A stretch of DNA of 64,000 bases from Nocardioides limicola. Lineage in GTDB: Bacteria; Actinomycetota; Actinomycetes; Propionibacteriales; Nocardioidaceae. This document shows positions 28,105 through 37,561 of this stretch, piece by piece; within the stretch, counting starts at the first letter, position 1; each line of letters begins with the position of its first letter. Under the pieces are notes generated by a model that saw nothing but the letters and a program-made list of their open reading frames with translations, had not been told where the DNA came from and did not search any database. Where the stretch lies: assembly GCF_016827675.1 (NCBI RefSeq), contig NZ_JAERJA010000006.1:1-64000 (forward strand), in the 5' to 3' direction. The translations under genes were made by a program, and so were the position numbers.

Positions 28105-28701
28105 CTAGGAGTCGGACGTGCCGGTCGGGTGACGGGTTCCGTCCTGGAGCAGCCCATTCTCTGTGAGCCACGTCGCCAGTCTGGCCCGACCACGGGCACA
28201 CCGTGACTTCACCGTGCCCTCCGCACAGTCGAGCATCTGCGCGGCCTCGGCGATCGGATGGCCCTCCATGTCGACCAGCACCAGGGCCGCCCGCTGCTCG
28301 GCGGGGAGCTGTCGCAGTCCGGCCAGCACCGCGGCCCGCCGCTCGTTGCGGATGGCCAGGTCCGCGGGGTCGGGCACCGCCGCGGTGCCGGGCTCCCACC
28401 GATCCAGGTCGTCGGGCAGCGGCTCAGCGGCGCGCACCTTGCCGGCGCGGATCCGGTCCAGGCAGGCGTTGACGACGACGCGATGCAGCCAGGTGGTCAC
28501 CGCGGACTCGCCGCGGAACGAGCCCGCCCGGCGGTAGGCGGCGATCAGGCCGTCCTGAAGGCCGTCGGCGGCGTCGTCGGGGTTGCCCATCGTCCGCAGC
28601 GCGACCGCCCAGAGCCGGTCCCGGTGCCGGGCGAAGAGCTCACCGAAGGCGTCGTGGTCACCGGCGACGTGCGCAGCCAACAGCTCCGCATCGTCCCTCA
28701 C
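28105..28701 (-). CDS. sigM: ECF RNA polymerase sigma factor SigM
   Basis: This 198-residue group-4 sigma factor has region 2 (HDAFGELFARHRDRLWAVALR, DAADGLQDGLIAAYRRAGSF) and region 4 (LRQLPAEQRAALVLVDMEG, IAEAAQMLDCAEGTVKSRCARGRARL). In actinobacteria SigM answers envelope and redox stress, which fits its operon partners trxA, trxB and murJ. GTG start overlaps the end of the upstream pseudokinase gene. Confidence 0.93.
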   Translation of the reverse strand: MRDDAELLAAHVAGDHDAFGELFARHRDRLWAVALRTMGNPDDAADGLQDGLIAAYRRAGSFRGESAVTTWLHRVVVNACLDRIRAGKVRAAEPLPDDLDRWEPGTAAVPDPADLAIRNERRAAVLAGLRQLPAEQRAALVLVDMEGHPIAEAAQMLDCAEGTVKSRCARGRARLATWLTENGLLQDGTRHPTGTSDS

Positions 28702-30560
28702 GGATGCACCACCACGTCGGCGATCTCGGCACGGAAGCCCCCGTCCACGCTGGGCAGGGACGTCAGCCAGATCAGCAGGTAGCGCCCCTCGACCCGGTCC
28801 TCGAAGGTCACCGTGTGCTCGACCCCGGCTGCGGTCTCCTCCGCGACCAGCGTCAGGTCGTCGAGGTCGGCCGGCTCCTGGTCGCCGACATGGATCTCGA
28901 ACTCGGTGGGGCTGCCCCGGAAGAGCACGTCCACCGACCCGATCAGCCGGGACTCGCCGAGATCGAGGACCAGACCCAGGCCGGACTTGAGGCCACCGGG
29001 GCCGAAGTTCTGGAAGTACACCTTGGTCCGCCAGGCGGTCTCCGGGTCCCCGTCGATGGCCAGGCCGACCAGGTCCCGGTTCTCCTCCGGCGGAGTGCCC
29101 TGGGGATCGAGGTCGATGATCCCGGCCACCTCGAACGCCTCGGCCGGGACCGGGCCGCCGTTCCCGTTGCCGTTGCCCGGCTCCTCCGGGTCGGTGCGCG
29201 ACGAACCCAACCCCAACTGGTAGGCGAAGGCCAGCGCCACCACCAGCGCCACGACGGCGGCGATCAGCATCGCCAGCCGCAGCCAGGACCGGCCGGGCAC
29301 GGGGTCCTGCTCCCCGGTGCGGACGCCGGGCAGGGAGCCGCCGCCGGTGCTGTCGAACGGCCAGTACTCGGCGGGCGCCGGTGAGCCGGGGACAGGCACC
29401 GGGGCTGCCGAGGACACCGGCAACCGACTGCCGGGGGGTGAGTCGGGTGCGAACAGCGGGCGCTCCGGGAGGTCGTCGAACGGCGGCGGCGGTGGTGGCC
29501 GGTCATCGCGCGGGGAGAGCCAACTGACGTCCTCGGAGGCGTCGTCGAAGATCGGTAGCCCGGCCTGGGTGGGCATCTCGGAGTGCTCCGCGGCCGGCCC
29601 TGAGTGTGCAGCGGTGTCGGGGTCCGAGTCGTCGGGGTCCGCGGCGTCGTCGGGGTCCACCGAGCCCTCCGGCACCGTGCCCGGTGGGTGCTCGACCGGG
29701 TCCTCGAGCGCCGGCGCCGCAGCCACCTGCTCGGCGTGCTCGGCGGGGGCCCGGCCGTGCGGCCGGGTGGCCTCCTGGGCGGCCATCACCGCCGGGTCGC
29801 CGACGAAGTCCCGCAGCGAGGCGGTGAGCCCACGCGCAGTCTTCAGATCGTGTCCGTCCCGGACGTGCGCCCCCACCTCGGCCGGGTTCAGCACCCGGTC
29901 GCACAGGGAGTCGAGCGCCCGCGGGATGCCGGCACGCACCCGGCGCGGCCGCAGCACCCGGCCCGCGTCATCGGGAGCGGCGGGTACGACGGACCTGCTC
30001 ACGCCCGCCCACTTGCCGGTGAGCGCGGCGTACACCAGCGCGCCCAGGTCGACGACGTCGGCGGACTCACGCCCATCGGGGAGACCGTGCAGCGCGGCGT
30101 CGACGGCGAAGCCGATGATCCGCACCGCGCCCGACAGGTCGACCAGCACGTTCTCCGGCACCAGGCGGCCGTGGGTGACGCCGGCGGCGTGCGCGGCGGT
30201 GATGGCGATGCCCACCTCCGAACAGATCCAGGCGGCGCGTTTGGGCTCCAGCGGCCCCTCGATGCTGAGCAGGTTGTCCAACGAGATCCCGGACCCCCAC
30301 TCGTTCACCACATAGCAGAGGCCGTCGCCCTCGTCGGCGTCCAGCACCCGCAGCAGATGCCGGTCGGTGACGGTGGCCGATCGCCGTGCGGCGGCCAGCA
30401 GTCGGTCGGCCCGGGGGTCCTCGGACGGGATCACGTGCACGGCGACGTGCCGGGCCAGGATCTGATCGTGGGCTCGCCAGAACTGGCCGCCACGGCTCTC
30501 GCTCAGTAGGTCTGCGAGCCGGTACCGGCCGGCGAGCACGTCGCCCGCTGAAGTCGGCAT
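28698..30560 (-). CDS. Membrane pseudokinase with C-terminal extracytoplasmic domain
   Basis: This 620-residue protein has a kinase-like fold (residues 10-260) with key residues lost: the VAVK lysine is His (VAVHVI), HRDLKPEN is THGRLVPEN, and DFG is GFA, so it should not phosphorylate. A disordered Pro/Glu linker follows, then one helix (LAMLIAAVVALVVALAFAYQ, about 430) and an extracellular jelly-roll-like domain with LVLDLGESRLIGSVDV. In mycobacteria this pseudokinase is fused to MurJ and binds FhaA; here it is a separate gene just after murJ. ATG 30560 follows AGGGGG. Confidence 0.82.
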   Translation of the reverse strand: MPTSAGDVLAGRYRLADLLSESRGGQFWRAHDQILARHVAVHVIPSEDPRADRLLAAARRSATVTDRHLLRVLDADEGDGLCYVVNEWGSGISLDNLLSIEGPLEPKRAAWICSEVGIAITAAHAAGVTHGRLVPENVLVDLSGAVRIIGFAVDAALHGLPDGRESADVVDLGALVYAALTGKWAGVSRSVVPAAPDDAGRVLRPRRVRAGIPRALDSLCDRVLNPAEVGAHVRDGHDLKTARGLTASLRDFVGDPAVMAAQEATRPHGRAPAEHAEQVAAAPALEDPVEHPPGTVPEGSVDPDDAADPDDSDPDTAAHSGPAAEHSEMPTQAGLPIFDDASEDVSWLSPRDDRPPPPPPFDDLPERPLFAPDSPPGSRLPVSSAAPVPVPGSPAPAEYWPFDSTGGGSLPGVRTGEQDPVPGRSWLRLAMLIAAVVALVVALAFAYQLGLGSSRTDPEEPGNGNGNGGPVPAEAFEVAGIIDLDPQGTPPEENRDLVGLAIDGDPETAWRTKVYFQNFGPGGLKSGLGLVLDLGESRLIGSVDVLFRGSPTEFEIHVGDQEPADLDDLTLVAEETAAGVEHTVTFEDRVEGRYLLIWLTSLPSVDGGFRAEIADVVVHP

Positions 30561-30608
30561 CCTCACCCCCTGACCTTCGCAGTCATCGTAGTTCGCCTGA
30601 CGCCCGCG

Positions 30609-32333
30609 TCACTCGGGCACGCCGGAGCCGCGATCGGATCGTGACCTTCGCCGCCCGGGCAGCCGACGGGTGACCAGAGCACCGATCTCGCTCACCTCGC
30701 GGATCCGGGCGATCCGGGCCAGCAGCAGGTACGCGATGCCGGCCACCATGGTCGTGGTGACGAGCACCAGCAGCGATGCCGGTTTGCCGGCGGCGATCGC
30801 CGCGTCGGGCAGGTGGGTGTCGATGAGGCTGTCCAGACCGCGGGCGGCCATCCAGCCCACCGCCACCGCGAGCACCGCGACCGGGACCAGGCGGACCAGG
30901 AAGAGCAGCAACCGGCCGGTCTCGAGGCCGCCGACCAGCCGCCGGAGCACCAGGTAGGAGACACAGGCCCCGATCAGATAGGCGCCACCCCAGGCCACCG
31001 CCAGCGCCGGCGCGGTGCCGGCAATCGAGGCGCGCGGCACCAGGATCAGCGCCAGGGACACGTTGGCGGTGGCGATCACGCACTGCACCCAGAACGCGGT
31101 CCGGTTGCGCTCCAGGGCGAAGAAGCCGCGCAGCATCATGTAGTGCACGGTGAACAGCACCAGCGCCGGACCGAACAACCCCAGGGTCGGCGCATAGTTG
31201 CTGGCGGTGAGGCTGGCCGCGCCGTACCCCCAGACGATCTCGGCGATGTCGTAGGCCAGCAACGGCAGCAGCACCCCGGCCGGGACGATGAACGCCAGCG
31301 CGGTGCGCAGCGTCCCCGACAGGGTGCGGCGTACGCCGTCCATCTCGCCGCCGGCGGCGCTGGCCGACAGCCGCGGCAGGATCGCGGTCGCCAACGAGAC
31401 GGTGACCACGGCATGGGGGGCCATCATCAGCAGGTAGGCGCCGGCGTAGACGGTGTAGCCGGTGGCGGAGTCGCCGCCGTCGGCGAAGTCGACCAGGGTT
31501 CCGGACGAGGCCAACCGGACCACCACGGTGTAGGCGATCTGGTTGACGATCACGAAGCCGAGCGTCCATGCGCCCAGCCGCAGGGTGTGGCCCAGCCCGG
31601 TGTCGCGGAAGTCGAAACGCGGCCGGTAGCTGAACCCGGCCGCCTTGAGGTAGGGCAACAGGATCAGGAACTGGACCGCGATCCCGAACGTCGATCCCAG
31701 ACCCAGCAGCAGCTCCTGGCTGGGTTCGTAGCCGCCGCGCAACTGGTCACCGCGGGCCGGGCCGAAGACGAACAGATAGACCAGCAGCACCGCGATCGAG
31801 ACGGCGTTGTTGGCGATCGGCGCCCACATCATCGGGCCGAACCGGCGCCGGGAGTTGAGGATCTGACCGACCAGCACGAACATCCCGTAGAAGAAGACCT
31901 GCGGCAGGCAGTAGCGGGCGAAGTTGATCACCGACTGCCGTTGCTCGTCGTACTCCGCGGTGTAGAACTGCGGGTCCAGGTAGAGGCGCATCACCCAGGG
32001 GGCGCAGACGACCAGGAGCACCGACACCGCCACCAGGAAGAGCGCCGCCAGGGTGATCACCCGGTTGGTGTAGGCCTCACCGCCGTCGGGGTCGTTCTGC
32101 ATCGCCCGGACCAACTGCGGCACCAGCACCGCGTTGAAGATGCCGCCGGCCAGCAGGATGTAGATCATGTTGGGCACGGTGTTGGCGATGGTGAACACGT
32201 CGGCGTGCAGCAGGTTGCCCAGGGCGGCTGCCAGCAGGATGTTGCGCAGGTAGCCGGAGATGCGGGAGAAGACGGTGCCGGTGGCCATCAGTGCGCTGCT
32301 GGACAGCACCGCCGACCGCTCCTCGGAGCTCAC
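30609..32333 (-). CDS. murJ: Lipid II flippase MurJ
   Basis: This 574-residue protein has about fourteen membrane helices and moves lipid II across the membrane for wall building. The N-terminal signature is ATGTVFSRISGYLRNILLAAALG, with the conserved ANTVPNMIYILLAGGIFNAVLVPQLVRA. The length shows it lacks the fused kinase-like C-terminus of Mycobacterium MviN. ATG 32333 overlaps the end of the DUF6049 gene. Confidence 0.95.
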   Translation of the reverse strand: MSSEERSAVLSSSALMATGTVFSRISGYLRNILLAAALGNLLHADVFTIANTVPNMIYILLAGGIFNAVLVPQLVRAMQNDPDGGEAYTNRVITLAALFLVAVSVLLVVCAPWVMRLYLDPQFYTAEYDEQRQSVINFARYCLPQVFFYGMFVLVGQILNSRRRFGPMMWAPIANNAVSIAVLLVYLFVFGPARGDQLRGGYEPSQELLLGLGSTFGIAVQFLILLPYLKAAGFSYRPRFDFRDTGLGHTLRLGAWTLGFVIVNQIAYTVVVRLASSGTLVDFADGGDSATGYTVYAGAYLLMMAPHAVVTVSLATAILPRLSASAAGGEMDGVRRTLSGTLRTALAFIVPAGVLLPLLAYDIAEIVWGYGAASLTASNYAPTLGLFGPALVLFTVHYMMLRGFFALERNRTAFWVQCVIATANVSLALILVPRASIAGTAPALAVAWGGAYLIGACVSYLVLRRLVGGLETGRLLLFLVRLVPVAVLAVAVGWMAARGLDSLIDTHLPDAAIAAGKPASLLVLVTTTMVAGIAYLLLARIARIREVSEIGALVTRRLPGRRRSRSDRGSGVPE

Positions 32334-34339
32334 GGGACCCTCCGCCGTCGGCGACGGATGCGGAGCACGACGGCGACCACGAAGAAGATCGCGCCGGCGG
32401 CGATCACCACCCAGATCACCTGACTCACCTGGCCGGCCTGCACCGGCAGTCGGGCGCTGTCGCCCAACTCCCGGCCGTTCTCGTCGGTGAGCACGAACTC
32501 CACGTTGTGGACACCGATGATCGGGGATCGCACCGACACCAGCACGGTGCTCTGGGCGCCCGGCCCGATGACGATCGAGTCGCCGGTGCTGACTTCGAGC
32601 GGAGCCTCGGCGCGCGCCTCCAGCCGCACCGTGACCGTCTGATCCAGCCCGTTGGCGACGGTGACCGGGATCCGGCCGGTCTCGCTGGTCAGGGTGCCGT
32701 AGCTGGGCGCGTCCACGGTGACCAGCCCCAGACGCTGCTGCACCTGATCGCCGGCTCGACGCAGCATGTCCAGCGAGACCTCGGGGGCGGCGGTGTAGGA
32801 CAGCGTGGTCATCGCCTCGGCCAGGATCACCTCGGCGAGCTCGTCGTCCTCGGTGAGCACCGACTGCAGCACCTCGGCCGCTTCGGTGAGTTCGACGAAC
32901 GCTGCCACGTGTTCGGCGCGCAGGGCGGAGGTGGCGTCAAGGACCAGTGACGTCGTGGGGATCGCGGTGGCCTCGTCGTCGTTGACCCGTGTCAGGCTCA
33001 CCCAGTCCAGCCAGTCGTGCCGCAGGCCGGCGAAGAACTGTCGCGGTCGGTCGCTGCCCGACCAGGTCTCCGGCAGCACCACGACCAGCGGCTGGGGCGT
33101 CTCGTCGGCGAGCCGGAGCGCCGCTTCGGCGAGCAGTCGCTGTCGCAGGCCGACCATGTCGGTCGCATCGCCGGGTCCCGGCCCCCCGGCGGCCGCGCCG
33201 GACGAGGCCACCGTCGCTTCCCGGCCGGCCACCCGGACCCGGGTCGGGACGGGTCCTTCGACGTCGAGCTGGTCGTCGGTGGTGAGCACCGGGGCCCCGG
33301 ACAGGGCGGTGAGCAGCACCCGGTCGAGAGCCTGGGGCGCCAACACCGGGAGGCTGGGCACTCCGTAGTGCTGCATCGTCGCGTCACCGAGGAGCAGCGC
33401 CGCTTCGACCAGGCGCGCGTCGTACTGCACCGCGGCGGCCAGGTCGAGGTTGCCGTAGGGCAGCGCCAGGACGTCGTGGTCGCCGAACGCCGCCACCAGT
33501 GCGTCGAGGTGCGCCAGGTCGGGTTCGGGTTCCGGTGCGGGCTCGGCCTGCGGGTCCTCCTCGACGACAGCTGGCCAGCGGTCCGGGTTGCCGGCACCGA
33601 TCCGGGCCAGGGCGTCGAGCAGGGCCGGGTCGACGAGGAAGCTCAGCCGGCCGGGGCTGTGGGTGGCCAACCCCTCGATCCGTGCCACGTCCACCTGGGC
33701 GGTGAGCTCCTCGGGGTCGGCCACCGCTCCGTCGGAGGTGTAACGCACCGGCGGTCTGAGGGGCACCACCAGGCTGGCCTCGACGCGATCAGCCGCGTCG
33801 GCCGGCACCGCCGGCAGGAACGTGCGGGCCCGGCCCACGGCGACGGTGGCGCGACCGTCCTGGTTCGCCCCGAGCGCGTGCACGCCGAGCCAGTAGACGC
33901 CTGGACCGGCCTGGTTACCGACGGGCAGCGCGTCCCGGTCCACGCGGAGGGTGAACTCGACACTCGCCCCCGGGGCCAGCAGCTCCACCGAGGCGAAGTT
34001 GCCGATCGAGGTGATCCGGTCGCCCACGGGTTGCCGGGGATCGGACAACGCGGCCTCGGCCAACTCCACCCTGTCGGTGATCGGGGCCGCCGACAGCACC
34101 GGATGAAGGTTGATCTCCCGCCAGGTGTCGTCGCTGACGTTGCGCAGGATGCCGGTGATCCGCAGCCGCCCCTGGTCGGGCAGTACCGCGGGGTTGACGT
34201 TGGTCAGCTCGATGAGGAGCGGGTCGCCGGGAACGTCGAGTTCGGTGCTGCTCAGGCTCGCCGCGGTGGGGGTGCCGATCAGGGTCAACAGTGCGACCGT
34301 CGCTGCCGCCAGGAGGGCGGCTGCGGGCGATCGGGACAC
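32330..34339 (-). CDS. DUF6049 family secreted/anchored protein
   Basis: This protein of about 669 residues has a signal peptide (SRSPAAALLAAATVALLTLIG then TPTAAS), a large extracytoplasmic part with Ig-like beta segments, and a C-terminal helix (VIWVVIAAGAIFFVVAVVL) before an Arg-rich cytoplasmic tail. It corresponds in place and layout to M. tuberculosis Rv3909, upstream of murJ. GTG 34339 is chosen because it sits directly before the signal peptide; GTG 34381 is possible and no ribosome site decides. Function unknown, probably in envelope assembly. Confidence 0.85.
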   Translation of the reverse strand: MSRSPAAALLAAATVALLTLIGTPTAASLSSTELDVPGDPLLIELTNVNPAVLPDQGRLRITGILRNVSDDTWREINLHPVLSAAPITDRVELAEAALSDPRQPVGDRITSIGNFASVELLAPGASVEFTLRVDRDALPVGNQAGPGVYWLGVHALGANQDGRATVAVGRARTFLPAVPADAADRVEASLVVPLRPPVRYTSDGAVADPEELTAQVDVARIEGLATHSPGRLSFLVDPALLDALARIGAGNPDRWPAVVEEDPQAEPAPEPEPDLAHLDALVAAFGDHDVLALPYGNLDLAAAVQYDARLVEAALLLGDATMQHYGVPSLPVLAPQALDRVLLTALSGAPVLTTDDQLDVEGPVPTRVRVAGREATVASSGAAAGGPGPGDATDMVGLRQRLLAEAALRLADETPQPLVVVLPETWSGSDRPRQFFAGLRHDWLDWVSLTRVNDDEATAIPTTSLVLDATSALRAEHVAAFVELTEAAEVLQSVLTEDDELAEVILAEAMTTLSYTAAPEVSLDMLRRAGDQVQQRLGLVTVDAPSYGTLTSETGRIPVTVANGLDQTVTVRLEARAEAPLEVSTGDSIVIGPGAQSTVLVSVRSPIIGVHNVEFVLTDENGRELGDSARLPVQAGQVSQVIWVVIAAGAIFFVVAVVLRIRRRRRRVP

Positions 34340-34607
34340 GGAGTGGACTCTATCGTTGGCGGCCAGCGACGACGGCCGCACGTGGCCGTGGGTCGTCGGA
34401 TCTGCGTGGAGCCGCTCGTGCCGCCCACCGCAACCCCCCGTCTTTCGGGTCACGGGCGGCGGCTCGAGCTCGGCGTATGTCCCCCACTCTGGGACTAAGG
34501 TCCCTCTCGCCGCATCGGTCAATCGACCTATTTCGCTGCCTGTCCTGCCTCAGGGCTGCCAGAATGGGGCTCCGGGAGCCTGACGGGTTGCCGGAGGGGG
34601 TGAGGCG

Positions 34608-37550
34608 GTGAGAGTGACCCCGGAGACCCTGGTGGGTCGCAGCCGGGAGCGTTCTTGGCTCGACGCTGCCCTCACCCGGACCGTGGCCGGCTCCCCGACC
34701 GTGCGGATCGTGGCCGGCGAAGCAGGGATCGGCAAGACCCGACTGGTCCGCTCGGTGCTCGAGGCGCGGGCCAACGAACTCCTGGTGCTGGCCGGCGGCT
34801 GTGTCGAGGCCGGCCAACACGGTCTGCCCTATGCCCCGGTCACCTCGTTGTTGCGGACGCTCGGCCGCACCGAACTCGGCGCGACGTTGCTGGCCGAGCT
34901 GAACCAGCGTTCACCCGGGCTGCTGCCGCTCGTCGACAGCGGATCCGGCGCCGTGGACACCACCACCGGGCTGGACCAGGTCCGCCTGTTCGATGCCCTG
35001 ACCCGGCTCCTGGACGAGCTGAGTCGGAGCCGACCGACGGTGCTGGTGGTGGAGGACCTGCACTGGGCCGACCGGTCGACGCTCTCCTTCCTCTCCTTCC
35101 TGTGCCGCAACCTCGTCGCCGGCAGGTTCGCGCTGATCCTGACCGTGCGCACCGAGGAGTTGAGGTTCGGACACCCGGTCCGGCAGGCGTTGGTCGAGAT
35201 GGCCAACCTGCCCGACGTCGATCGGGTCGACCTGGAGCCGTTCGACGCCGCGGTGATGGGTGAGCTGCTGGGCCGGATCTCCGGGGCGGCGCTGCCCTTG
35301 AGCACGGTCCGGGAGATCACCGACCGCAGTGGCGGCAACCCGTTCCTGGCCGAGCAGCTGCTGGCCGTCAGCGCCGAGGAGGCGTTCGCCGGACGGCGCG
35401 GCCGCAGCCGACTGCCCGCCCCTCTCGATGACCTGCTGCGCCGCCCGTTGCACTCGCTCAGCGCCGAGGCGCTCCGGCTGGTGCAGGCCGCGGCGCTGGC
35501 CGGCCGGCCGGTCGAGCACGAGCTGTTGATGCAGGTGGTCGGCTTCGACGAGGGCACCGGCCTGACCGCGACGAGGGAGCTGCTCGAGCTGCGTCTGCTC
35601 GAGGTCAACGACGACAGCCGCTACACCTTCCGGCACGCGCTGTTGGCGGACAAGATCGCCGCCGACCTGCTGGCGGTGGAGCGCCAGCAGATCCACCGCC
35701 GGTACGCCGAGCTGCTCACCGGTCACACGGCACCGGCCGTGGTCACCCGGCACCGGTTGGGTGCCGGCGACCTGGCCGGGGCGTTCCGGGCCAGCCACGA
35801 GGCTGCCCTCGACGCCCACGACAAGGCGGCCCGCGGCGACGAGCTGGCCCACTGGGAGCGGGTGCTGGAGCTGTGGCCGCATGCTGACCCGGAGGATCGG
35901 CAGGCGGTGGGGGGACTCTCCCGGGTCGCCAGGCAGGCGGCGACTGCCGCCGCCGAGGCGGGCGCGATCACCTCGGCGATCGACCTGGCCCGACGCGCCC
36001 TGGCCACCGCGGAGACCGCTGACGAGCGCGCCCGAGCCCGCCTCGTACTGGCGCCGCTGTTGACCCCGCTGGTCTCCGGCTCCTTCGACGAGGTGGAGGT
36101 GGCGCTGGCCGCGGTGGGGGACGCGGAGGAGGTCGGTGACCCCGAACTGCTGACCGAGGCGCGGTTCGTGCTGGCCCGCGGCTACTACCAGGCGGGTCGT
36201 TTCGCCCGGGCCGAGGAGTTGGCGGCCGAGGTGGCCGAGCAGGCGACCGGAGCGATCGCAGTAGGCGCGGCGACCACCGCCTGGCTGGCGCATCAGTCCC
36301 AGCTGACCCGGCCCCAGGAACGGAACGCACCCGGCCAACTCAAGGAGCAGGAACTGGTCGACGCGGCCCTCGGCTGCGGCGACGCGGAGACGTCGCTGTG
36401 GGTGCTCACCCACCTGGCCGACTGGTGGTGGCCGATCGACCTGCTGCAGGCGGAGGAACGCGGCGCGCTGGCCTACGAGTACGCCACCTCCCACGGTCTG
36501 CGCAGCAGCATCCGCGGGATCTGGGCCCGTGAGACGTTGACCCTGTGCCGGTTGCTGAACGGCAACTGGGACGCGGTGGAGCACCTCTCCCGCACCGACC
36601 CGCTGCCGCACAACGACCTGACCGCGGCCACCATCGCGCTGGAGGCCCAGGTCGAGATCCACCGCGGCCGGCTGGAGCACGGGCGACGCAAGCTCGGTCT
36701 GGCGCGCACCCTCTCCGGGGATGCGCTCGGCCACGGCTACGTGGCGATGGCCGAGCTCAGCCTGCACCTGGCCGAGGGCGACCCCGCTGCGGCGGTGGCG
36801 GCGTGTGTGGCCCGACTCGACCGCCTCCCCCCCGACACCGGGTACGACGACATCGAGGCGTCCCTGGTCGCCCGGGCGGTCGGGGCACTGGCCGAGGCCC
36901 GCGAGCACGAGGCCCGCGAGCACGGGGCCCGCGAGCACGGGGCCCAGGAGCACGGGGTCGACCCCCACCACGCGGCGGAACTGTTGCGGGTGGCGGACCG
37001 GATCCAACAGCGCGCCGCGGACCGGCCACGCAGGCACACCTCCAGCCCGTTGACGCTGCTGCTGGCTCAGCGCAGCCGGCTTGACGAACCGAGCGTGGAG
37101 CTGTGGCAGGCAGCCGTCGACCACCGGGCCCAGCGGCCCCACGACCAGGCGGCCTGCCGGATCCACCTGGCCGAGGCGATGCTGGCCGCCGGCGACACGG
37201 CCGGAGCAGTGACCCAGGCCAGGCTCGCCCTCGACACCGCGGACCGGCTCGGGGCCGCCGCGCTCAAGGAGCGCGTGCTGCGGCTGGCCGACAGTGCCCG
37301 GCTGCCGGTGGTCGAGGCGACACAGGACCCAGATCCCGCCGCCCTGCGGTGGGGACTCACCGGCCGGGAGGTCGAGGTGCTGGCACTGCTCGCCGAAGGA
37401 GCCACCAACCGGGCGATCGGAGACAAGCTGTTCATCAGCGCCAAGACGGTCAGCGTGCACGTCTCCAAGATCCTCGCCAAGCTGGACGCAGCCAACCGGG
37501 GAGAGGCCGCCGCCATCGCCCGCCGGAACGGATTGCTCCGGGGCGACTAG
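34608..37550 (+). CDS. LuxR-family ATPase transcriptional regulator (LAL type)
   Basis: This 980-residue regulator has an N-terminal AAA-like ATPase with Walker A GEAGIGKTRLV (38-48) and Walker B VLVVEDLHWADRS, a long helical repeat region, and a C-terminal LuxR HTH (LTGREVEVLALLAEGATNRAIGDKLFISAKTVSVHVSKI). LAL proteins bind ATP and an unknown ligand to switch promoters. A 15-base tandem repeat (EAREH, EAREH, GAREH, GAQEH; residues about 763-782) is present. It occupies the position where a NUDIX gene is often found, between DUF6049 and cca. GTG 34608. Confidence 0.9.
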   Translation: MRVTPETLVGRSRERSWLDAALTRTVAGSPTVRIVAGEAGIGKTRLVRSVLEARANELLVLAGGCVEAGQHGLPYAPVTSLLRTLGRTELGATLLAELNQRSPGLLPLVDSGSGAVDTTTGLDQVRLFDALTRLLDELSRSRPTVLVVEDLHWADRSTLSFLSFLCRNLVAGRFALILTVRTEELRFGHPVRQALVEMANLPDVDRVDLEPFDAAVMGELLGRISGAALPLSTVREITDRSGGNPFLAEQLLAVSAEEAFAGRRGRSRLPAPLDDLLRRPLHSLSAEALRLVQAAALAGRPVEHELLMQVVGFDEGTGLTATRELLELRLLEVNDDSRYTFRHALLADKIAADLLAVERQQIHRRYAELLTGHTAPAVVTRHRLGAGDLAGAFRASHEAALDAHDKAARGDELAHWERVLELWPHADPEDRQAVGGLSRVARQAATAAAEAGAITSAIDLARRALATAETADERARARLVLAPLLTPLVSGSFDEVEVALAAVGDAEEVGDPELLTEARFVLARGYYQAGRFARAEELAAEVAEQATGAIAVGAATTAWLAHQSQLTRPQERNAPGQLKEQELVDAALGCGDAETSLWVLTHLADWWWPIDLLQAEERGALAYEYATSHGLRSSIRGIWARETLTLCRLLNGNWDAVEHLSRTDPLPHNDLTAATIALEAQVEIHRGRLEHGRRKLGLARTLSGDALGHGYVAMAELSLHLAEGDPAAAVAACVARLDRLPPDTGYDDIEASLVARAVGALAEAREHEAREHGAREHGAQEHGVDPHHAAELLRVADRIQQRAADRPRRHTSSPLTLLLAQRSRLDEPSVELWQAAVDHRAQRPHDQAACRIHLAEAMLAAGDTAGAVTQARLALDTADRLGAAALKERVLRLADSARLPVVEATQDPDPAALRWGLTGREVEVLALLAEGATNRAIGDKLFISAKTVSVHVSKILAKLDAANRGEAAAIARRNGLLRGD

Positions 37551-37561
37551 AGTTCTCGGTC

